Positions 5,440 to 10,135 of a DNA stretch of 10,135 bases are shown piece after piece (the stretch's first letter is position 1; every line of letters begins with the position of its first letter). Made by a program: the position numbers and the translations under genes. The stretch is from Burkholderiales bacterium. GTDB lineage: Bacteria; Pseudomonadota; Gammaproteobacteria; Burkholderiales; Casimicrobiaceae. A model generated the notes under the pieces. The model was given only the letters and a program-made list of their open reading frames with translations. It was not told where the DNA came from and ran no database searches. The stretch covers positions 1 through 10,135 of the forward strand of contig JANXNO010000322.1 in the NCBI GenBank assembly GCA_025354075.1. The letters run 5' to 3'.

Positions 5440-7419
5440 CTAGGCAGCAATCTCGACAGGTCGTTTCGCGTAGAACTTGATTGCGGTTGGGCCTGAATTG
5501 CTCTGAACGAGTGACGGCGGAGGTGAGCGCAAAATGTTCGGGCGCATCGTGCCCATCACATGCATTTCGCAGGGCTTGCAGTCAAACTTGAGCGTCAGTT
5601 TGTCTTTGCCGCTGATCAGCACCATCGGCTCGGCGCGCACGTGTCCTTGCACGCCTTGAACGCCTTTGGCCTGCTTCGGACACAGATTGAAACTCCATCG
5701 CAGGCAGTGCTTGGTGACCATCACCGGGACTTCGCCCGCCTCGGTGTGCGCTTCGTACGCGGCGGCGATCATCTTCACGCCGTGCTTTGCGTAAAAGTCG
5801 CGGGAGGCCTGGTTGTAGACGTTGGCGAGGTAGGTTAGCTGTTCCTCAGGATATTGCGCCGGTGGCTCTACGGCCTTGGCACGCGTCCATTTGGGCATGT
5901 TTGCCAAACGCGCCGCCTCGAGTTTTTCGATGGCATCGCGACGTAGCGCGTTGGCGGCGGACGCGGGCACGAACCACGGTTGCGACCATGCGAGTGAGAT
6001 GTCTTTGACTACGAACAATGTGTTGCCGAGCTTGCCAAGATTTTCCTTGAGGCTTTCTTCGGCACGGGCCGGGTTTTGCGCTGGATCTTTCGTGTAGTCG
6101 ATGCTGGCAGTAGCGCTGGAACCATGTTCGTCCTGCAAGGTCAATGAAAATCCGTTCGGAGTGTCGGCAAATATCATCGACACGCCAATGCGCCGATCCG
6201 ACGACTTTTTCGCGAGCGTTTGCTCCCAGATGTGATCGCGGTTGCGGCTGACTTCCGTGCCCACAATTAGACCGGTGAGATCGGCCGTTGCTTGCGGCGT
6301 GACGCGCCACGCGTTGCCGATGCGTTTGACGACGTCCGCCTGCGCGCCCAAGACTACCCGCTTGTGCATCCAGGTGAGACCGTCGCCGTTAGCGAGCGCT
6401 TGTGAGCAATCAATCTCAAACCACACTGCGCCAATCCGGGTGACCGTGCCAATCTTCGAGCCCACATGCGCTGGCGCGTCAAACGCGCCGATGTCCGTCT
6501 TGCGTTCGTTGACGAAATAATCGGTGCTGCTGCGATGAAAAGTTTTGTCGGTGTCGGGCGTGAAGGTGTACGTGCAACGCCCGTGCGACGCCGCCGCCAA
6601 CTCGGGCCGCTCATTGAGAATTTCATCAAGCAGCGTGCGGTAATGCGCGGTCACGTTTTTCACGTAACCCATGTCTTTGTAGCGGCCTTCAACCTTGAAG
6701 CTGCGAATGCCCGCGTCGATCAGCGCACGCATGTTCGCGCTCTGATCGTTGTCTTTCATCGACAACAAATGTTTGTCGAACGCCACCACGCCGCCCTTGC
6801 TGTCTTGCAGCGTGTACGGCAACCGGCATTCCTGCGAGCACGAACCACGGTTCGCGCTGCGACCGGTGTGCGCCTCGCTGATGTAGCAGTTGCCTGAGAA
6901 GGCGACACACAGCGCACCATGCACAAAAAATTCTAGTGGCACGTCGGGATTCACGACAGCACGCATCTGCGCGATTTGCTGCAACGTGAGCTCGCGTGCC
7001 AGCACCAGCTGCGAGAAGCCCGCATCGCCCAGAAACTTGGCCTTCGCCACGGTACGGATGTCGCATTGCGTTGACGCATGCAGCGCAATCGGCGGAATGT
7101 CCAGCTCCAGAATGCCCATGTCTTGCACGATCAGCGCGTCGACGCCTGCGTCGTACAGCTCGTGCATGTATTTGCGCGCGGGCTCCAGCTCGTTGTCGTG
7201 CAAGATGGTGTTAACGGTCACAAAAATCCGCGAGCCGTAACGATGCGCAAACGTCGTAAGGCCCGCGATATCGGCAACGCTGTTTTCCGCCTTGCTACGC
7301 GCACCGAACGAAGGGCCGCCGATGTACACCGCATCCGCGCCGTGCAGCACCGCTTCACGCCCAATTTCGGCATCGCGGGCGGGGGACAGCAGTTCAAGAT
7401 GGTGACGGGGCAGGCTCAT
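5440..7419 (-). CDS. rlhA: U32 family 23S rRNA 5-hydroxycytidine (C2501) synthase RlhA
   Basis: A complete 659-residue protein that follows Escherichia coli RlhA (formerly YdcP, 653 residues) from end to end. Matching stretches include LELLSPARDAEIGREA (8-23), HGADAVYIGGPSFGAR (26-41), ALIVQDMGILELDIPP (95-110) and the C-terminal KHCLRWSFNLCPKQ (570-583). RlhA hydroxylates C2501 near the peptidyl transferase centre of 23S rRNA. The U32 hydroxylases use an iron-sulphur centre and depend on prephenate rather than O2. Cys171, Cys178, Cys194 and Cys198 lie in the conserved HGALC-CYIS-SCSQECR region and are the likely cluster ligands. A second cysteine set sits at 572, 580, 614 and 617 in the C-terminal domain. 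The ATG start agrees with the E. coli N-terminus, though the ribosome binding site is weak. The gene stands alone, converging on the pdxA2 remnant. Confidence 0.93.
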   Translation of the reverse strand: MSLPRHHLELLSPARDAEIGREAVLHGADAVYIGGPSFGARSKAENSVADIAGLTTFAHRYGSRIFVTVNTILHDNELEPARKYMHELYDAGVDALIVQDMGILELDIPPIALHASTQCDIRTVAKAKFLGDAGFSQLVLARELTLQQIAQMRAVVNPDVPLEFFVHGALCVAFSGNCYISEAHTGRSANRGSCSQECRLPYTLQDSKGGVVAFDKHLLSMKDNDQSANMRALIDAGIRSFKVEGRYKDMGYVKNVTAHYRTLLDEILNERPELAAASHGRCTYTFTPDTDKTFHRSSTDYFVNERKTDIGAFDAPAHVGSKIGTVTRIGAVWFEIDCSQALANGDGLTWMHKRVVLGAQADVVKRIGNAWRVTPQATADLTGLIVGTEVSRNRDHIWEQTLAKKSSDRRIGVSMIFADTPNGFSLTLQDEHGSSATASIDYTKDPAQNPARAEESLKENLGKLGNTLFVVKDISLAWSQPWFVPASAANALRRDAIEKLEAARLANMPKWTRAKAVEPPAQYPEEQLTYLANVYNQASRDFYAKHGVKMIAAAYEAHTEAGEVPVMVTKHCLRWSFNLCPKQAKGVQGVQGHVRAEPMVLISGKDKLTLKFDCKPCEMHVMGTMRPNILRSPPPSLVQSNSGPTAIKFYAKRPVEIAA

Positions 7420-7448
7420 GGGTAATGCAAAAACAGGGGTAACCTTCT

Positions 7449-7477
7449 ATTTTCGCGCAGATCGCGTTTGCCGCCAA
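7449..7477 (-). promoter_or_regulatory. Candidate promoter of rlhA
   Basis: On the minus strand, TTGGCG (7472-7477) and GAAAAT (7449-7454) are separated by 17 bases, each matching four of six consensus positions. They lie about 30 bases before the rlhA start, between it and the REPIN. They are well placed for a gene that would otherwise depend on readthrough across a strong inverted repeat. Confidence 0.3.
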
Positions 7478-7481
7478 TACT

Positions 7482-7549
7482 TGTAGGAGCGGCTCCGCCG
7501 CGACCTGGCGTCGTATCCCGCCTTGGGTCGCGGCAAAGCCGCTCCTACA
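7482..7549. repeat. REPIN: two inverted REP sequences around a 20-base spacer
   Basis: The left arm (7482-7505) begins TGTAGGAGCGGC and the right arm (7526-7549) ends GCCGCTCCTACA. Over 24 bases the arms are complementary at 22 positions. Each arm is itself a small palindrome: GCGGC-TCC-GCCGC on the left, GCGGC-AAA-GCCGC on the right. This is the layout of a REPIN, a mobile element moved by RAYT transposases; no RAYT gene is in the window. The right end overlaps the stop codon of the DUF885 gene. On the plus strand AAAGCC (7535-7540) also pairs with GGCTTT (7551-7556), which runs into six T's. This has the form of an intrinsic terminator, though no plus-strand gene needs one here. Confidence 0.88.
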
Positions 7550-9368
7550 GGGCTTTTTTGCTCGCGATGTACGCGTCCACAACCCGCTCCAGCACCGCCA
7601 GCGGCATTGCGCCGTTCACCAGCACCGCATCGTGAAACTCACGAATGTCGAACTTCGCGCCGAGTGCTGTCTTCGCACGCTCGCGTAGCTCCAGAATTTT
7701 CAGCATGCCCACCTTGTACGCCAGCGCCTGACCGGGATCAACGAAATAGCGTTCGATCTCAGTGGTGACTTCTGACTCGGGCATGCCGGTTTGCTGCATC
7801 ATGTAGGCAATCGCCTGCTCGCGCGTCCAGCGTTTGCTGTGAATGCCGGTGTCGACCACCAGCCGCACCGCGCGCAACATTTCATCACGCAATCGCCCGA
7901 GGTTATCGAGCGGATTTTTCTCGTAGCCCGCTTCCCACGCGAGTTGTTCTGCGTACAACGCCCAGCCCTCCATGAATGCCGTGAACGGCACGATGGTGCG
8001 AAAGATCGGCAAGTCCTTGAGTTCGTGCGCAATCGAAATTTGCAGATGATGGCCGGGCACGGCCTCGTGATACACCAGCGTGCGCATGGTGTATTTCGGC
8101 AGCTCTTTTACGTCGCGCAGATTGGCGTAAAAGATGCCTGGCGCGGAGTCGTCCAGCGGTGCGGGCTGGTAGTACGCGCCCGGCGCACTCTTCTCGGTGA
8201 ATTCGGGCACGCGCTTGACGACAACCTTCGCTTTCGGCTGCGTTTTGAACAGCGGATCAAGCCCTGCGCTCACCTCGTCGATGATCGCCTGATAGTCCTT
8301 CAACAATTGCGCGCGACCGGCGTCGCTATCGGCGTAAAGCTGCTCCGGCGACGCATTGAGCTTGGCGATTTTCTCCGCGCGTGTGCCACGGGTGTAGCCT
8401 GCCCCGAGGAGGATCGCGTCCATCTCGCCGCCCACGCGCGCGACCTCAGCAAGCCCCAGCGCATGTATCTGCGCGGCAGTCATCGTGGTCGTTGTGTTCG
8501 ATTCGATTTGATATTGGTAGTACGCGTCGCCATCGGGCAGCGACCATGCGCCATGGTTAGCCGTGGCCTTGCTGCGCAACGCTTCAAACTCGGCAGCGAG
8601 CGCGGCGTAGGCGGGCAACACGCTGTCTTTAACGGCTGCTTCGACGCGCGCATTGAGCCCATCACGCGTCGCGGCGTGCATTTTTTCTGCGGGGATTTTT
8701 GCGAGTTTTTCTTTGAAGGCAACGGTCAATTCATTACCGGACGCGCTCGATGCCATAAACCCCTTGATCTGCGCCAGCACTTTTTCTACCGTAAATTTCG
8801 GCGGCCCGACGCCCTTTGTCTCGCGCAGCTTGATGCCGTCAATCACCTGCGCCATCTTGCGCGGAAACTCGCCCAACCGCGCGATGTAAAGCTCTGCATC
8901 ACCCACGTCATTCACCTGCTGCTGTTGCGTCATCAGGTTGGGCAAATTGCTTTGCACGCCAAACAGCTGATTCACCGGAAAGTCGTGCAAACGCCAGCGC
9001 TCGCCTTTAACTCGATCATTCACAAAATAATCGAAGATGTCGTAGGACAGGCGATCCTGCCCGGTGTAGCTTGCGCTGTCATATGATCGAAGCGTGACCA
9101 GATCGTCGCGCCACTGCGCTGCAACGGCCGCCTCATGCGCTTGCGATGAATCAGAAAATTTTCCGTTGTGGCCGCGAATGCCCACCGGCTCAAGCAGACG
9201 CAACGACGTCAGCAGCTCCGGATTGTCGAGCGCGAAACGGGCGAACACGCGGGTGTAAAACCAGTTGATCGACAGCGGTTTGGCGTACCAGGTCTGTAGA
9301 CCGAGTGCGAGCGCAGCCAGCACCACCGCAGCGGCGATCAGCGCCGCCCATTTCAGCGTACTTTTCAC
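7545..9368 (-). CDS. DUF885 family membrane-anchored zinc-peptidase-like protein
   Basis: A 607-residue member of the DUF885 family, which resembles zinc metallopeptidases. An N-terminal hydrophobic segment (residues ~7-25) without a clear cleavage site suggests anchoring in the inner membrane with the body in the periplasm; a cleaved signal peptide is possible. The putative active site is HEAVPGHH (434-441), a variant of the HExxH zinc motif. It is followed at the expected distance by EGWALYAE (467-474), whose Glu467 may be the further zinc ligand. PGQALAYKVG (545-554) is also typical of the family. The length is normal. The substrate is not known; peptide cleavage is inferred from the family. 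The start is GTG with GAAAGG (9373-9378) four bases upstream, overlapping the stop of the preceding lipoprotein gene. The two are therefore probably cotranscribed and translationally close. The stop codon TAG lies inside the REPIN. Confidence 0.9.
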   Translation of the reverse strand: MKSTLKWAALIAAAVVLAALALGLQTWYAKPLSINWFYTRVFARFALDNPELLTSLRLLEPVGIRGHNGKFSDSSQAHEAAVAAQWRDDLVTLRSYDSASYTGQDRLSYDIFDYFVNDRVKGERWRLHDFPVNQLFGVQSNLPNLMTQQQQVNDVGDAELYIARLGEFPRKMAQVIDGIKLRETKGVGPPKFTVEKVLAQIKGFMASSASGNELTVAFKEKLAKIPAEKMHAATRDGLNARVEAAVKDSVLPAYAALAAEFEALRSKATANHGAWSLPDGDAYYQYQIESNTTTTMTAAQIHALGLAEVARVGGEMDAILLGAGYTRGTRAEKIAKLNASPEQLYADSDAGRAQLLKDYQAIIDEVSAGLDPLFKTQPKAKVVVKRVPEFTEKSAPGAYYQPAPLDDSAPGIFYANLRDVKELPKYTMRTLVYHEAVPGHHLQISIAHELKDLPIFRTIVPFTAFMEGWALYAEQLAWEAGYEKNPLDNLGRLRDEMLRAVRLVVDTGIHSKRWTREQAIAYMMQQTGMPESEVTTEIERYFVDPGQALAYKVGMLKILELRERAKTALGAKFDIREFHDAVLVNGAMPLAVLERVVDAYIASKKAL

Positions 9369-9376
9369 TTAACCTT

Positions 9377-9874
9377 TCAGCAGGGACGCGTCATGCCGAA
9401 CCGTGTTCGTTCACGATTTTCGTCGCCCATTCCGGTGCTGGTGACGATGGCGGCGGCGTCATAGCCCACATAAAAGCAAGTGGGGAACGGGCCATTCTGA
9501 AACCGGTAAATGTGCACCAACTCTTCCTGTCGAAACGGATAACGGACGGTGTAATACGAAGGCCCGATAAGCGCTTCGACATCCGCCTGCGCAAGGCCAT
9601 TTTTTATCTGGCTGACGCGCTCAAGCGTCAGCCCCTGCACCTGGCTGACCAGGCGCGCGCCGCTATCAAATTCAAGCAGGAACACACGATTGCCCTCAGG
9701 GGCTGTGCTGTAGGTCCAGCGCTCACCAGTCGCCGTTTTTTTGATCACGGTCGGCGTGCCCCAGGCTGCGCGCACCTGCGCCTGTGTTTCGCCAGGTTGC
9801 AACGTAGTAACGCCCGCGCAACCGGCGGTGATGCTGGTCATGATGGCTAGGGTGAGGGTGGCTAAATGTTTCAT
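9377..9874 (-). CDS. Small lipoprotein with two BamE/SmpA-like repeats
   Basis: A 165-residue lipoprotein. The ATG at 9874 is chosen because AGGAG lies eight bases before it and the signal peptide starts there. The open frame extends 15 codons further to 9919 without such support. The lipobox-like ITAGC places the lipidated cysteine at residue 19. Two stretches have the SmpA/OmlA (BamE-like) pattern of a loop, a helix ending in G-x-P, and beta-strands. The first is LQPGETQAQVRAAWGTPT with the following WTYSTAPEG strand region. The second is LTLERVSQIKNGLAQADVEALIGPS with the following strand YYTVRYPF. BamE itself is shorter, with one such unit, so this is a paralogue-like protein and not the core outer-membrane assembly subunit. 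It precedes the DUF885 gene by 8 bases. A role in the envelope is likely; the exact task is unknown. Confidence 0.8.
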   Translation of the reverse strand: MKHLATLTLAIMTSITAGCAGVTTLQPGETQAQVRAAWGTPTVIKKTATGERWTYSTAPEGNRVFLLEFDSGARLVSQVQGLTLERVSQIKNGLAQADVEALIGPSYYTVRYPFRQEELVHIYRFQNGPFPTCFYVGYDAAAIVTSTGMGDENRERTRFGMTRPC

Positions 9875-9882
9875 TGGGATGA

Positions 9883-9887
9883 CTCCT
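9883..9887 (-). promoter_or_regulatory. Ribosome binding site that fixes the lipoprotein start at 9874
   Basis: On the minus strand the sequence reads CAGGAGT. Its AGGAG core lies eight bases before ATG 9874. No comparable site precedes the longer open frame beginning at 9919. Confidence 0.7.
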
Positions 9888-9919
9888 GAACTGACGTCAT
9901 TGTCGTGAGTTTTGACCAC

Positions 9920-10135
9920 TCGCGGGCGAGTTTAATTCCGCCGCTAAATTGCGTGCCTTCACACAATAATTATGCAACAGCTTTTTGAGGAAACATATAT
10001 TTAACATGGGCTAATGGGTAATAAAACGCATTTATCGACTTTAGCCAAAATACGGGTCTAAGCCCATATGCGGTGTTTATTCCAGAAAAAAGCCAATAGC
10101 AATTTCAGCGGCACAGTCGAACGGCGGCGTCGCCC
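9920..10135. other. AT-rich upstream region of the lipoprotein-DUF885 unit
   Basis: From about 9955 to 10085 the base composition turns clearly AT-rich compared with the genes around it. On the minus strand TTGGCT (10043-10048) and TTTATT (10020-10025), 17 bases apart, are a possible promoter, but 145 bases from the gene. ATGGGCT (10006-10012) and AGCCCAT (10061-10067) are perfect inverted copies 48 bases apart. A minus-strand open frame enters from the right edge and stops at 10058-10060 after 25 codons. It could be the end of a gene, but I cannot recognise it and composition does not favour it. Confidence 0.35.

Noticed and set aside
7791..9086. A 431-codon plus-strand open frame opposite the DUF885 gene
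   Set aside because: Its translation is rich in Arg and His with no family resemblance; it is the antisense shadow of a well-recognised gene with an intact active-site motif.
10058..10135. 3' end of a minus-strand gene running off the right edge
   Set aside because: Only 25 codons are visible, with an Arg-rich start and no recognisable motif. It is mentioned under the right-end region but not supported as a gene.
1..10135. CRISPR array, tRNA, rRNA, transposase or phage genes
   Set aside because: No regularly spaced repeats, cloverleaf-like sequences, rRNA stretches or recombinase motifs were seen on either strand.

Overview
The window looks like chromosomal DNA of a betaproteobacterium, most likely Burkholderiales. 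The main reason is the presence of two TctC/Bug periplasmic binding proteins, a family greatly expanded in that group. Moderately high GC, GC-rich codon third positions, Proteobacteria-type REP repeats and an RlhA homologue agree with this. No tRNA, rRNA, CRISPR array, integrase or transposase is visible.

Left part, plus strand: the last 29 codons of an unrecognised gene (2-91) and a 260-base gene-free stretch come first. A two-gene unit follows, encoding a Bug binding protein (352-1308) and, nine bases later, a lipoprotein with a bacterial family-3 solute-binding fold (1318-2157). No permease gene is next to them. A 256-base gap comes next, which may hold a decayed gene end on the minus strand. 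Then there is a large membrane signalling protein (2414-4708) with a MASE1-like sensor, a GGDEF domain whose signature has been lost, and an EAL domain with its catalytic residues kept. It is probably a c-di-GMP phosphodiesterase.

Middle: 4823-5417 is a genetic scar. A second Bug gene, with a perfect Shine-Dalgarno site and signal peptide, breaks off after about 53 codons. It runs out of frame into the last ~144 codons of a PdxA/PdxA2-type dehydrogenase. One internal deletion in an ancestral bug-pdxA2 operon explains this. A short REP-like palindrome closes the fragment and supplies its stop codon.

Right part, minus strand: rlhA (5440-7419, U32 family, 23S rRNA C2501 hydroxylation) converges on the scar. 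Upstream of it lies a complete REPIN (7482-7549), which also contains the stop codon of a DUF885 metallohydrolase gene (7545-9368). That gene sits 8 bases behind a small lipoprotein gene with BamE/SmpA-like repeats (9377-9874), so the two probably form an operon coding for envelope proteins. The right end (9920-10135) is AT-rich at first and holds no convincing complete gene.

No new multi-gene system is evident. The most notable items are the bug-pdxA2 deletion scar, the two REP-type elements lodged exactly at gene 3' ends, the GGDEF-dead EAL protein, and the pair of solute-binding genes without a permease.
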